Of a stretch of 64,000 nt of DNA, positions 1-8,297 are shown one piece after another. Within the stretch, counting starts at the first letter, position 1, and each line of letters begins with the position of its first letter. Position numbers and translations under genes: made by a program. The notes beneath the pieces were generated by a model. It saw nothing but the letters and a program-made list of their open reading frames with translations. It was not told the DNA's origin and ran no database searches. Source of the DNA: Spirosoma lacussanchae (GTDB lineage Bacteria > Bacteroidota > Bacteroidia > Cytophagales > Spirosomataceae); the NCBI RefSeq assembly GCF_005870035.1, contig NZ_SWJG01000001.1, positions 1,661,639 to 1,725,638 on the forward strand, in the 5' to 3' direction.

Positions 1-288
1 CCTGTACTCAAATCCGGATTGCCCACCATTGGTCGGCAAAACGAAGTCAGCATACCGGAGCAGTATTATAAAGTGCTTCTGTACTGCAACAAGCCCGATA
101 TTCGGATGATTGGCTTTTTATTACGCAACGAGCCGTCAGACCAGTCGCTACGGTCGTTTGTTGTACCCGTCGATCAGATCGAGCGTATTACCGGCATCGA
201 TTTTTTTCCGAAACTACCCGATGACCTGGAGCGTCGGCTGGAGAGCCAGGGCCGCGACGAGACAACGGCAGCCTGGTTCAGCTATTAG
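1..288 (+). CDS. DNA/RNA non-specific endonuclease, C-terminal part
   Basis: The frame is open from base 1 and ends at a TAG at 286-288, so only the last 95 residues are present and the start lies outside the window. The segments LPTIGRQNEV, YYKVLLY, GFLLRNE and FVVPVDQIERITGIDFFP match the C-terminal half of the NUC1/endonuclease G family (beta-beta-alpha metal finger). The catalytic DRGH segment of this family would lie upstream and cannot be checked. The gene converges on the next one, with only five bases between stop codons. Family assignment rests on motif recognition; exported or intracellular location cannot be judged. Confidence 0.8.
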   Translation, partial: PVLKSGLPTIGRQNEVSIPEQYYKVLLYCNKPDIRMIGFLLRNEPSDQSLRSFVVPVDQIERITGIDFFPKLPDDLERRLESQGRDETTAAWFSY

Positions 289-293
289 CCGAT

Positions 294-1556
294 CTAGGTC
301 TTTTGTTTCTTCTTCTTGGCCGCCGGGAAGAGAATATTATTCAGGATGAGCCGGTAGCCGGCCGAGTTAGGATGCAGGTTCAGGTCGGTAGGCTCTTCGC
401 CAATCTCATGGCGATAATCTTCGGGGTCGTGGCCGCCGTAGAAGGTAAAGAACCCTCGGCCGTAGGGGCTGTGAATGTAGCGGGCTTCACCGGCCGAGCG
501 GTTCTCGGCCATAATGATGACCTCGGGCTTGATCAGGTTTTTCTTGAAGGCCGTAGTCTGTCCCATAAACCCTTTGATAACGTTCAGGTGATTCTGCGTC
601 AGCATGGTCGGGATCGGGTCGTACTTGGCCGAAAACTGAAATAGGGTAAAGTAGTCGTTGTGCTCGCTCAGGCCGCGCTCTTCGGGCTGGTTGTCGATAT
701 TGGAGAATTCGATCAGGTACGGGTTGGTATAGACCTGAAAGTTTCGGAAGGCAAACGTCTGCGAAAAGTCAAGCTTGTTGTTAGCGTTCGGGTCGGCGGG
801 GTCTCCGTCGTAGAAACTCTCAACAATATCCGTGTTCTGCGACGCCAGTGCGATATCGTAGGTATCGGTAGCGTTACACATGGCGAACACATAGCCACCA
901 CCCAGAACGAAATCACGAATTTTCTGCGTAACAGCCCGTTTCAGCTGGGGTACTTTAGTAAAGCCGTATTTGCGGGTAATGGCTTCCGCTTCTTGTTTCT
1001 GGGCAATGTACCACGGCTGGTCTTTGAAGTGGAAAAATTTGCCGAACTGGCCCGTAAAGTCTTCGTGGTGCAGGTGAAGCCAGTCGTACTCGGGTAGTTT
1101 CTCGTTCATGACCTCCTCGTCGAACACCACATCGTACGGAATTTCGGCGTAGGTCATCACCATCGTTACGGCATCGTCCCAGGGTTGTTTTGTTTTGGGA
1201 GAGTACACCGCCACTTTGGGTGGTTTCTGCAACTTGACCGCGTCCATGTTCGCATCCGGAGCGGCTACCTCGGCCAGGATCTGACCCGCCTGGGCTTCGG
1301 AAATAATATCGTAGCTAACCCCCCGGATAACCATTTCATTGATGAACGCCTGGCTCTGGGGCATCATAAACGAGCCGCCCCGATAATTCAGCAACCAGTC
1401 GATCTCGGTATCGTGCGTTTTAAGTATCCAGTATGCGATCCCATAGGCTTTCAAGTGATTCTTCTGGCCCTCATCCATGGGAATCAGAATGCGGGAAGCC
1501 CAGGTCCGACCCGTTAGTGACAGAATTAGGATAAGCGGTAACAGCAGCCGTTTCAT
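294..1556 (-). CDS. secreted GATase/ThuA-like protein, family often labelled asparagine synthetase B
   Basis: A 420-residue protein with a clear signal peptide (MKRLLLPLILILSLTGRTWA). The body has alternating beta/alpha segments (KVAVYSPK, YDWLHLHHEDF) and a glycine-rich turn followed by cysteine (GGGYVFAMCNATDT), reminiscent of class I glutamine amidotransferase or ThuA-like folds. A second conserved-looking part reads HSPYGRGFFTFYGGHDPED. Proteins of this type in Cytophagales are commonly labelled asparagine synthetase B, but I see neither an N-terminal Cys nucleophile nor an ATP-pyrophosphatase domain, so that label is doubtful. It is divergent from the ABC permease at 1700. The true function is unknown. 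Confidence 0.75.
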   Translation of the reverse strand: MKRLLLPLILILSLTGRTWASRILIPMDEGQKNHLKAYGIAYWILKTHDTEIDWLLNYRGGSFMMPQSQAFINEMVIRGVSYDIISEAQAGQILAEVAAPDANMDAVKLQKPPKVAVYSPKTKQPWDDAVTMVMTYAEIPYDVVFDEEVMNEKLPEYDWLHLHHEDFTGQFGKFFHFKDQPWYIAQKQEAEAITRKYGFTKVPQLKRAVTQKIRDFVLGGGYVFAMCNATDTYDIALASQNTDIVESFYDGDPADPNANNKLDFSQTFAFRNFQVYTNPYLIEFSNIDNQPEERGLSEHNDYFTLFQFSAKYDPIPTMLTQNHLNVIKGFMGQTTAFKKNLIKPEVIIMAENRSAGEARYIHSPYGRGFFTFYGGHDPEDYRHEIGEEPTDLNLHPNSAGYRLILNNILFPAAKKKKQKT

Positions 1557-1659
1557 TGGTTTCCCCGTTCAGATTGTACGACGTAGTTTTGTAATAACGA
1601 AAGATAAGCAATTATTGTGCGAAAAAAGCGCCGTGCTCCGTGCATAGATAGTCTGGTAC

Positions 1660-1667
1660 TACGTTTG
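1660..1667 (+). promoter_or_regulatory. -7 promoter element for the ABC permease
   Basis: TACGTTTG matches the Bacteroidota -7 consensus TAnnTTTG exactly and lies 32 bases before the start codon at 1700, giving a predicted leader of about 25 bases. No good -33 TTG is seen at the expected spacing, so the call rests on one element. Confidence 0.4.
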
Positions 1668-1699
1668 CCCGTCAGGCTTGTCGCACCCTGTTCCTGGCT

Positions 1700-2938
1700 A
1701 TGAACTTAATCGAAAATATTCGTGAAGGACTGCGGTCGATTGCGGGGAACCGCCTTCGCACCATCCTGACGTCGCTCATCATTGCCATCGGTATTACATC
1801 GCTGGTGGGTATCTTGACCGCTATTGACGGTATTCAGAATTCGGTCAACAGCAGTTTCGAGGGGCTGGGTGCCAATACGTTCAGCATCGTGGCCCGGCAG
1901 GACGCCTTCCGGCGGGGTGGCCGGGTGCAGAAACAGGACGAACCAATCGATTATTTCGATGCCATCCAGTTCAAGCGCCGGTTTTCGCTGGGAACAACCA
2001 TTGCCGTGTCGACGGTCGTAAACGGAGCGGCTCAGGCTAAGTTCGGCTCGCGGAAAACGAATCCCAACGTTCAGTTGACGGGGGGCGATGAGGCCTACCT
2101 GGCCGTTAAAGGCTTCTCCCTGCTGAGCGGCCGTAACCTCACGCAGAACGACCTCGAATACGGACTGAATGTAGCCGTAATCGGCAGCGAGGTAGCCGCT
2201 ACGCTGTTCGAGAAAAAAATAAACCCACTCAATCAGGCCATTCGGGTATCGGGTAGCCAGTACAAGGTGGTTGGCGTACTGGCCAAGAAAGGCGGGTTTA
2301 CGGGTGGGGGCGATGATCGGATCATTCTGATCCCGCTGGACAACGCCCGGGCGCTGGCCGGCAGCCAGAAGCTATCGTTTGATATTACGGCTTCGGCGCC
2401 GAGCGTGGCCGACCAGGATGAGGCCATCGGTGAAGCGCAGGGGGTTATGCGACTCGTGCGGCACGACCAGCTCGGAAAACCTGATTCCTTCGAAATTCAG
2501 CGGGCCGATGACCTGGCTAAAGAAACCGAGAACATCACCGGGTATCTGCGTATTGGCGGCTTCGGCATTGGCTTCATCACCCTTCTGGGCGCGTCGATAG
2601 CACTGCTGAACATCATGCTCGTCTCCGTAACCGAACGCACCCGCGAAATCGGGATTCGCAAGTCGCTCGGAGCCACACCCAAACGAATTCGGGAGCAGTT
2701 CCTGATCGAAGCCATTGTTATCTGTATTCTGGGCGGACTGGGTGGCGTTGTGCTGGGCCTCGGCATTGGCAACCTCATTGCCCTGGTCATTAGCCAGGGT
2801 GAAGGCGGCTTCGTTGTACCCTGGGCCTGGATGATGCTGGGCCTGGTCGTCTGCGTAGGCGTTGGGCTGTTTGCCGGTATTTACCCGGCCGTGCGGGCCT
2901 CAAAGCTGGACCCGATCGAAGCGTTGCGCTACGAATAA
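1700..2938 (+). CDS. ABC transporter permease, MacB/FtsX type
   Basis: A 412-residue inner membrane protein with the MacB architecture: one N-terminal membrane segment (about residues 20-42), a periplasmic MacB_PCD domain (about 45-270) and an FtsX domain with three membrane segments at the C terminus. The coupling motif TREIGIRKSLGATPKRI (about 314-330) contacts the ATPase in this family. The end, YPAVRASKLDPIEALRYE, is the usual family terminus. No ATPase or membrane-fusion gene is adjacent, so the partner must be encoded elsewhere. Substrate unknown; such orphan permeases are common in Bacteroidota. Confidence 0.9.
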   Translation: MNLIENIREGLRSIAGNRLRTILTSLIIAIGITSLVGILTAIDGIQNSVNSSFEGLGANTFSIVARQDAFRRGGRVQKQDEPIDYFDAIQFKRRFSLGTTIAVSTVVNGAAQAKFGSRKTNPNVQLTGGDEAYLAVKGFSLLSGRNLTQNDLEYGLNVAVIGSEVAATLFEKKINPLNQAIRVSGSQYKVVGVLAKKGGFTGGGDDRIILIPLDNARALAGSQKLSFDITASAPSVADQDEAIGEAQGVMRLVRHDQLGKPDSFEIQRADDLAKETENITGYLRIGGFGIGFITLLGASIALLNIMLVSVTERTREIGIRKSLGATPKRIREQFLIEAIVICILGGLGGVVLGLGIGNLIALVISQGEGGFVVPWAWMMLGLVVCVGVGLFAGIYPAVRASKLDPIEALRYE

Positions 2939-2965
2939 TCGCGTCGTTAGAGATGCGGGAGTTCC

Positions 2966-5698
2966 TTACAGATCAACCGGTAGGTAAACGGTAAACGTGG
3001 CGCCCTGCCCGGGCTGACTATGGGCAGCAATAGTACCCTGATGATTTTCGGCTACTTTCCGACAAACGGCCAGGCCAATGCCCGTACCGGCGTATTCGCT
3101 CCGGCCGTGCAGGCGCTCGAACAGCTGAAAAATACGTTCCTGATATTGCTCGTCGAAGCCGATACCGTTATCGCTGACCACCACGGCTATCCAGCTGTGC
3201 TGCATACGGTTCTGAACCGCAACCGGAACGTCGTCGGGCCCGACCGGCTGGGCAGTGATTGAGATAACGGGGTCCAGGCCGGGCCGGGCAAATTTCAGTG
3301 CATTGCCGATCAGATTCTGAAAGAGCTGGCGAAGCTGAATGGCGTTGCCGTTGAGGGCCGGGAGGGGCTGCCCGCTGCCGTTGTTAATAACGACCTGGGC
3401 GTTCTTTTCAGCAATCGTTAGGTCGAAATCACTGATTATCTCAACGATCAGCGTAGTCAGATCAACCCGTTTGAACGGCTCCTGCTGGGTAGACAGCCGC
3501 GAATAGGTAAGCAGGTCACGAATCAGCAAACTCATACGGCTGGCTGCCGACTGCATCCGAAGCAGCAGATCCTGGGCTTCGTCAGAAAGCGACCGGCTAA
3601 ACTGGTTCATCAGCACATCGCCAAACGACTGAATTTTGCGAAGGGGCTCCTGCAAGTCATGGCTGGCTACATAAGCAAACTGTTCCAGGTTGCTGTTCGA
3701 CCGGCGCAGATCGATAACCAGCTGTTCAGCACGTTGCAGCGTTTGCCGGAGCAGCGTTTGATCATTGATAGCGACCACAATACCATTGTCCTGCCTGACG
3801 ACCGAAAAATCGAACCAGCCTACCATAGGCGCTTCGGACAGACGCTGCTCGAACTGTTGGGGTAAACCCGTCTCATAAACCGCTACGTACCGATCGAAAA
3901 TGCCCGACGACTGGAGGCCGGGAATGACTTCGAGCACCGTTCGGGAGGTGGTTTCGGCTACGGGGTGGCCCAGGATGCGGGCGCTGGCTTCGTTCTGGAT
4001 CACGTACCGGAAATCAATTATAGCGCCCTGATCGCTACGGATGGGTTCCAGCAGGACAATGGGCAACTGGCAGCTATCCAGCACACTCTGGAGTGTGGCC
4101 GCATGCTGTTTGGCCTGAATCTCGACGCGCTTCTGGTCATTGGTAATCGCGTAGATCGAAATGATCCGATTCTCATCGAGTCGCGTTACCCAGTTATCCA
4201 TGTAATTATCGAACCCTTCGGCGGTGTAGTGTACCTCAAATCGCTGGGGCTTTCCGGTGCGGGCTACCTCCTGATAAGCTGTCCAGTATTCGGTTTCCCG
4301 AACGCCCGGAAACAGCGAGAGAATCGTATTGCCGATCATCTCCTGCTTCGTACGGCCCGTGTCGTGCAGAATGGTTTGGCTGACGTGTACATAGCGCAGA
4401 TCAGTCATAGCACCCGTCTCATCGCGAACCACGTCGAGGATAGACAGTCCGTTGGTAATGCTACAGAGTACTCCGTTGAAAAGCCGGGCCTGCTCATCGA
4501 TTTGCTGCCGGGCGAGCTGCGCCTGGGTAATATCGTTGAAGGTGGCCACCAGCCCATCGCCGAGCTTATTGATCGTTACGTCGAACCACTGCTGAGTAGG
4601 TATATCGAAATACTGTCCCTGGTAGGTCTGGCCCGTCTGGTAAACCCGGTTGTAGCGTTTCCAGAGGCCGGTTTCACGGGTGGCGGGCCTGATCTCGGTC
4701 AGTAATTGGCCAATGGCGTCAGCTACTTCCAGACCAAACATCCGCCTGGCACTCTGGTTGGCAAGCAATAGCCGGAAATTGGTAGGCTGATGGGCCTCAT
4801 GAACGGTTTCAAATACGATAATGCCGCTTTCGGAGGTGCGCAGTACACCATTCAGCAGCTCGTTTTTCTGTTGCAGCGCCAGGGCATCCTGCCGGGCCTG
4901 GGTTACGTCGTTGAACAGGACGATCAGATGCTCCGGGTCCATCCGGGTAGCCGTAATCTCAAGGGTTCGGGCCAGCGGGGCGTAGTAAAACTCCACATGG
5001 AATGGCTCACCGGTGCTGACAACGGCTTTATAAGCAGCCATCAGCCCCGAGGTCCTGAAGGTGGGGTTCAGTTCGCTGATGCGTCGGCTCAGCGCCTGCT
5101 CTTCGGGATGGCCGCCCATAGTCAGGGCGGTGGGGTTGATCAGAATGGCCTGAAAATCAGTAATGTCGCCGGTTTCGTCTCGGATGGCCTGTTCAACAGT
5201 AATTCCAATTGGGGATGTATCCAGCACCGACCGGATCAGCCGCTGTTGCTGAAGCGCCTGGTCGGCACTACGCCGGAGTGACTCATTCTGCTCGGCCAGT
5301 TGCTGCTCGGCCTGCTTGAGGGCGTCGATATCGCGGATGATGGTAAAAAAACCGTTTCCCAGCGGCCTGTTCTCGAAGGCAAACCAGCGATTGCTGATCG
5401 GAATCAGTTCTTCATAATCATAGGCCGTTTGGTTCTCAACCACCTGCCTCAATGAATCGGCCTGGATGCGGAGATAAGGAGACCGCTGAAACAGCAGTTG
5501 CTGGGTCATCTGCTCAGGCGTATGCCCTTTGATGGCCAGTGCCTGCGGATTATAAAATAGGGTTTGGTAGTCCAGAATCAGCCCGTCGGCATCCCGAACG
5601 GCTTCGTAAGCTATGACACCATGAGGCAATCCGACAAATAGTTCGGCCAGCAGCGGGGGAGAAGGGAAGCTGATAGACGTTGAGGGGGAAGTATACAT
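2966..5698 (-). CDS. multi-PAS sensor histidine kinase
   Basis: A soluble-looking histidine kinase of 910 residues from the ATG at 5698; an upstream ATG at 5764 would add 22 residues that do not look like PAS sequence. Five tandem PAS-like repeats of about 120 residues occupy roughly residues 1-660, several sharing a RDETGxxTDF-type segment, then HisKA with the phosphoacceptor His near 680 (YVASHDLQEPLRKIQSF), and HATPase_c with N box NLIGNALKFA (about 795), G1 DNGIGF (about 845) and G2 GTGIGLAVC. No membrane segments are visible, so a cytosolic signal is likely. No response regulator is adjacent, making it an orphan kinase. Convergent with the permease at 2938. Confidence 0.92.
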   Translation of the reverse strand: MYTSPSTSISFPSPPLLAELFVGLPHGVIAYEAVRDADGLILDYQTLFYNPQALAIKGHTPEQMTQQLLFQRSPYLRIQADSLRQVVENQTAYDYEELIPISNRWFAFENRPLGNGFFTIIRDIDALKQAEQQLAEQNESLRRSADQALQQQRLIRSVLDTSPIGITVEQAIRDETGDITDFQAILINPTALTMGGHPEEQALSRRISELNPTFRTSGLMAAYKAVVSTGEPFHVEFYYAPLARTLEITATRMDPEHLIVLFNDVTQARQDALALQQKNELLNGVLRTSESGIIVFETVHEAHQPTNFRLLLANQSARRMFGLEVADAIGQLLTEIRPATRETGLWKRYNRVYQTGQTYQGQYFDIPTQQWFDVTINKLGDGLVATFNDITQAQLARQQIDEQARLFNGVLCSITNGLSILDVVRDETGAMTDLRYVHVSQTILHDTGRTKQEMIGNTILSLFPGVRETEYWTAYQEVARTGKPQRFEVHYTAEGFDNYMDNWVTRLDENRIISIYAITNDQKRVEIQAKQHAATLQSVLDSCQLPIVLLEPIRSDQGAIIDFRYVIQNEASARILGHPVAETTSRTVLEVIPGLQSSGIFDRYVAVYETGLPQQFEQRLSEAPMVGWFDFSVVRQDNGIVVAINDQTLLRQTLQRAEQLVIDLRRSNSNLEQFAYVASHDLQEPLRKIQSFGDVLMNQFSRSLSDEAQDLLLRMQSAASRMSLLIRDLLTYSRLSTQQEPFKRVDLTTLIVEIISDFDLTIAEKNAQVVINNGSGQPLPALNGNAIQLRQLFQNLIGNALKFARPGLDPVISITAQPVGPDDVPVAVQNRMQHSWIAVVVSDNGIGFDEQYQERIFQLFERLHGRSEYAGTGIGLAVCRKVAENHQGTIAAHSQPGQGATFTVYLPVDL

Positions 5699-5802
5699 GG
5701 TAATGTACTGACTAAGGGCTGTAAAGCTAATCAAATCAGTATCATATAATCTATAGATGCTCACCCATTTCTGGAATCTCCCGGGCCTGATTGGGGATTT
5801 AT

Positions 5803-5833
5803 TTGCAAAGATGAACGTAGCCCCCTACTTTTG
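5803..5833 (+). promoter_or_regulatory. promoter of tRNA-Leu
   Basis: A -33 TTG at 5803-5805 (within TTTG), 20 bases of spacing, then TACTTTTG at 5826-5833, an exact match to the Bacteroidota consensus TTG-N(19-21)-TAnnTTTG. Transcription would begin near 5840, about 43 bases before the mature tRNA. Confidence 0.7.
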
Positions 5834-5882
5834 TGCCCACGTTTGACAAACGCATCCTGCCCCGGCAGGAACGATTCCAGAC

Positions 5883-5966
5883 GCCGGGATGGCGGAATCG
5901 GTAGACGCGATGGTCTCAAACACCATTGTCTGCAAGGACATGCCGGTTCGAGTCCGGCTCCCGGTA
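5883..5966 (+). tRNA. tRNA-Leu (anticodon CAA)
   Basis: An 84-base class II tRNA. The acceptor stem GCCGGGA pairs with TCCCGGT (first pair G-U). The anticodon stem ATGGT/ACCAT encloses loop CTCAAAC, anticodon CAA, which reads UUG codons. A long variable arm (TGTC...GACA) is typical of tRNA-Leu, and the T arm GCCGG-TTCGAGT-CCGGC is intact. The discriminator is A; CCA is not encoded and must be added. It stands alone with its own promoter and terminator. Confidence 0.96.
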
Positions 5967-5973
5967 CATAATC

Positions 5974-6008
5974 AAGGTCATAATTTGCTCTCGGCAGGTT
6001 ATGACCTT
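5974..6008 (+). terminator. rho-independent terminator after tRNA-Leu
   Basis: A perfect 10-base stem AAGGTCATAA / TTATGACCTT with a 15-base loop, followed by a T-rich run (ATTTTTTG). It lies eight bases after the tRNA. Confidence 0.75.
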
Positions 6009-6015
6009 ATTTTTT

Positions 6016-6237
6016 GCTCATCCGTTCGCATCCGGTCTTCATTCCTCCCCTGTCCGCTGCGAATGGAGGGCTGATTCCGGTCGGTACGGTAACTGGACTC
6101 GCAATTGACAGCCAAGGCCGACAACTTCCGGCTGCCAATGTTCGTGGCTCCGTTGGTGGATGATCGTCGTGGCCGGGCTGAGGGTGGGCCTGACCGGCCG
6201 TAAGCCAAGATACCCGGTACGATCAGTGTCTTCTTTA
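6016..6237. other. intergenic stretch without a recognised gene
   Basis: Between the tRNA terminator and the FNR-type box I see no credible coding region. The short open frames here lack recognisable protein features and overlap one another on both strands. Confidence 0.5.
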
Positions 6238-6282
6238 TTGATGTATATCAACAACAGAGATCGATTCCAGAAGCTAGTTTTG
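6238..6282 (+). promoter_or_regulatory. FNR-type box and -7 element before the NTF2-like gene
   Basis: TTGATGTATATCAA at 6238-6251 is a perfect copy of the canonical FNR site TTGAT-N4-ATCAA. An exact Bacteroidota -7 element TAGTTTTG follows at 6275-6282. The centre of the box is about 43 bases before the predicted transcription start (near 6288), the classical class II activator position, where it would replace a -33 element. Two Crp/Fnr-family genes lie within 2 kb. Confidence 0.65.
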
Positions 6283-6322
6283 ACCTCACAATCTGTTCTG
6301 CTTACCTGACTACTTTTTGCGT

Positions 6323-6682
6323 ATGGAAACCGATTTATTGACGCGTATACAGGAAACACACGTCGCTATCTGGAACGAAAAAGACCGGGCCCGGCGTGTT
6401 GCGATGATGCAAACCATCTATGCTGCAAACATACAGATGTATGATAAGGACTTTACCCTCACCGATACTGAGGCTATCGCTGATTTTATTGACAAACTGT
6501 TTGCAGACGACGCCGACTTCTTGTTTACCGCAGAAAAACCGATGGACAGTACGCAACACGGCGCCCGACTCTACTGGACAATCCGAACCGGTCCTCAGCC
6601 GAATACATTAACCGGTATGGACTTTTTTGTCCTGGAAGACGAGAAAATAGCGCATCTGTTTGTGTTCATGAATGCGCCATAA
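6323..6682 (+). CDS. NTF2-like (SnoaL-type) small protein
   Basis: A 119-residue protein from the ATG at 6323; a TTG two codons earlier is a less likely start. The order of an N-terminal helix (IQETHVAIWNEKDRARR), a central strand/helix part and a C-terminal beta segment (TGMDFFVLEDEKIAHLFVFMN) fits the NTF2-like cone fold of SnoaL-type proteins. In the family this fold serves as a small ligand-binding or isomerase domain; the substrate here is unknown. Its promoter carries an FNR-type box, so it is probably activated by one of the neighbouring Crp/Fnr proteins. Confidence 0.75.
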   Translation: METDLLTRIQETHVAIWNEKDRARRVAMMQTIYAANIQMYDKDFTLTDTEAIADFIDKLFADDADFLFTAEKPMDSTQHGARLYWTIRTGPQPNTLTGMDFFVLEDEKIAHLFVFMNAP

Positions 6683-6711
6683 ATGGATTGTCTTTTTCTG
6701 AATGTAATCGC

Positions 6712-7299
6712 TTATTTCTTTGCCGTCTGGTGGCGAATGCGGCTAAGGGTTTCTTTGGTGATGCCCAGATAAGAGGCAATAATATGTTGGGGAAACCGCT
6801 GCAAAAATTCAGGATACAGCCGCGCTAATTCGTCATAACGAACGTGGGCCGGGTGGTTTTTTGATGCGTACAACCGTTTCTGCGCGGCCATGTGCTGGTT
6901 ATCATCCAGTTTTATCCGCATTTCGTTGAAGGCCGGGATGCTGTTAACCTGTTCGTAGTAGCCGTTCGCTTTGGGCAAAAGCAGGAACTCTGTTTCCTCC
7001 CAGGTTTCTATGTTGTAGATGGAGGGAGCCTCTTTGTGAAAACTTTCCCGGTCAGATGTCCACCAGCCTTCAATGCACAGGTTTAGTACACGCTCGTTTC
7101 CTTCGTCGTCAACCGTATATTGACGGGTGGCTCCCTTAACGATAAAGGCGATGTATTTGCAGACTTCTCCCTTCTGAAGCAGCAATTGTCTTTTTCGCAA
7201 CTTCTTAGGAATGAATGCTTCGTTGATCAGGCTGATATCCTTTTCGGAGAGCGGACTCGACGATCGCGCCTGAATGTAGTGAATGAGAGAGGATACCAT
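6712..7299 (-). CDS. Crp/Fnr family transcriptional regulator
   Basis: 195 residues: an N-terminal cyclic-nucleotide-binding-like beta barrel (LLLQKGEVCKYIAFIVKG, about 40-57), a dimer helix, and a C-terminal winged helix whose recognition segment is YLGITKETLSRIR (about 178-190). The E-T-L-S-R pattern matches the E-x-x-S-R of E. coli FNR that reads TTGAT half-sites. There is no N-terminal cysteine cluster, so an oxygen-sensing Fe-S cluster is unlikely; cAMP-contacting residues are not obvious either. It converges on the NTF2-like gene, whose promoter carries an FNR-type box, and is divergent from the second Crp/Fnr gene. The effector is unknown. Confidence 0.92.
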   Translation of the reverse strand: MVSSLIHYIQARSSSPLSEKDISLINEAFIPKKLRKRQLLLQKGEVCKYIAFIVKGATRQYTVDDEGNERVLNLCIEGWWTSDRESFHKEAPSIYNIETWEETEFLLLPKANGYYEQVNSIPAFNEMRIKLDDNQHMAAQKRLYASKNHPAHVRYDELARLYPEFLQRFPQHIIASYLGITKETLSRIRHQTAKK

Positions 7300-7450
7300 G
7301 GAGGTGGCTCAGTAATCGGTTTGCGTGGCGTCAACAGGTTGAGGCATGAAATTTGGCCGGATAGTAATTCGCTGCGGTTGCCAGGCTGACTAGCTTGTAA
7401 GCGCACAACTCGTATCTTTAGTTCGCCACCTTCATACCTGCCACCCAGCC

Positions 7451-8020
7451 ATGGTCGACACGCTCGAAGCCTACATCCGCGCTCGCATCAGCCATAACGA
7501 CACGCAGCTGACCGATGTGCTGTCGGCTTTCGTGACCCGAAAAGTACGGCGGGGAGAGATGTTGCTACAGGCGGGTGAGGTATGTCAGCACTGCTATTTT
7601 GTCGCCAAAGGCTGTATCCAGGTGTTTGTCAGCACCGACGGCGGCACCGAAACGAGCCGTGACTTTGTTTTCGAGAACAACTGGCTGACCGATATCTACG
7701 GCTTTGCCAACCAGCAGCCCTCCCAGGAATTTTTCCGGGCCGTTGAGCCATCGGTGGTCATGGCTATTCACCGCGATCAATTCGGGCGAATGCAGCAACA
7801 GGTGCCCCAGTTCGAGCAGATTTACCGGCAAATTCTGGAGCAATCCTACGCCACTACCGTTTATCGGGTCAATACGTTCATAGCACTCGATGCCCTGGAT
7901 CGCGTTCGGTGGTTGATGCAGCACCAGCCCCGCATTTTATCCCGGCTTTCCAATAAACTGGTGGCGTCGTACCTCGGCATCTCGCCCGAAACCCTTAGCC
8001 GAATAAAGGCCAGGCTCTGA
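7451..8020 (+). CDS. Crp/Fnr family transcriptional regulator
   Basis: 189 residues with the same layout as its neighbour: barrel motif MLLQAGEVCQHCYFVAKGC (about 37-55), a dimerisation helix and a C-terminal recognition helix YLGISPETLSRIKARL ending at the last residue. The E-T-L-S-R signature again predicts TTGA-type half-sites. It contains a few cysteines (CQHC) in the barrel, but not the FNR Fe-S arrangement at the N terminus. A palindrome TTGACAAAAGTCAA begins five bases after its stop codon, ahead of the DoxX-like gene. The two regulators are diverged paralogues rather than recent duplicates. Confidence 0.92.
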   Translation: MVDTLEAYIRARISHNDTQLTDVLSAFVTRKVRRGEMLLQAGEVCQHCYFVAKGCIQVFVSTDGGTETSRDFVFENNWLTDIYGFANQQPSQEFFRAVEPSVVMAIHRDQFGRMQQQVPQFEQIYRQILEQSYATTVYRVNTFIALDALDRVRWLMQHQPRILSRLSNKLVASYLGISPETLSRIKARL

Positions 8021-8024
8021 AACG

Positions 8025-8068
8025 TTGACAAAAGTCAAGAGTGGGGCGGTGGCTGGCCAGCATCTTTG
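8025..8068 (+). promoter_or_regulatory. FNR-type box and -7 element before the DoxX-like gene
   Basis: TTGACAAAAGTCAA (8025-8038) is a perfect TTGAC-N4-GTCAA palindrome. CATCTTTG at 8061-8068 matches TAnnTTTG except for its first base. The box-to-element spacing is within one base of that at 6238-6282. An 8-base inverted repeat GCAGTGGC / GCCACTGC (8068-8075 and 8092-8099) sits at the predicted transcript start. Confidence 0.6.
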
Positions 8069-8297
8069 CAGTGGCAACAGGACCAGAAGCCGCCACTGCC
8101 ATGAATGAGAATCTACGTTTGCACCACCATAGTAGGGGCCAGGGCCTGTACGTTAGCGCGCACTCACCGATCGGCAGGACGCCACACCCGGTCCACAGCC
8201 GTGACCCTCATGAGTTGGTACAGTCGAGCCGGACGGTTGGCCCTGACTATCCGACCCGGTATGCTGGTTTCGCTTTACTCTCCAAACAACCATAATC

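Noticed and set aside
7331-7342. Palindrome TCAACAGGTTGA between the two Crp/Fnr genes
   Set aside because: Its half-sites face inward with a 2-base centre, unlike FNR or CRP sites, and it is short enough to arise by chance.
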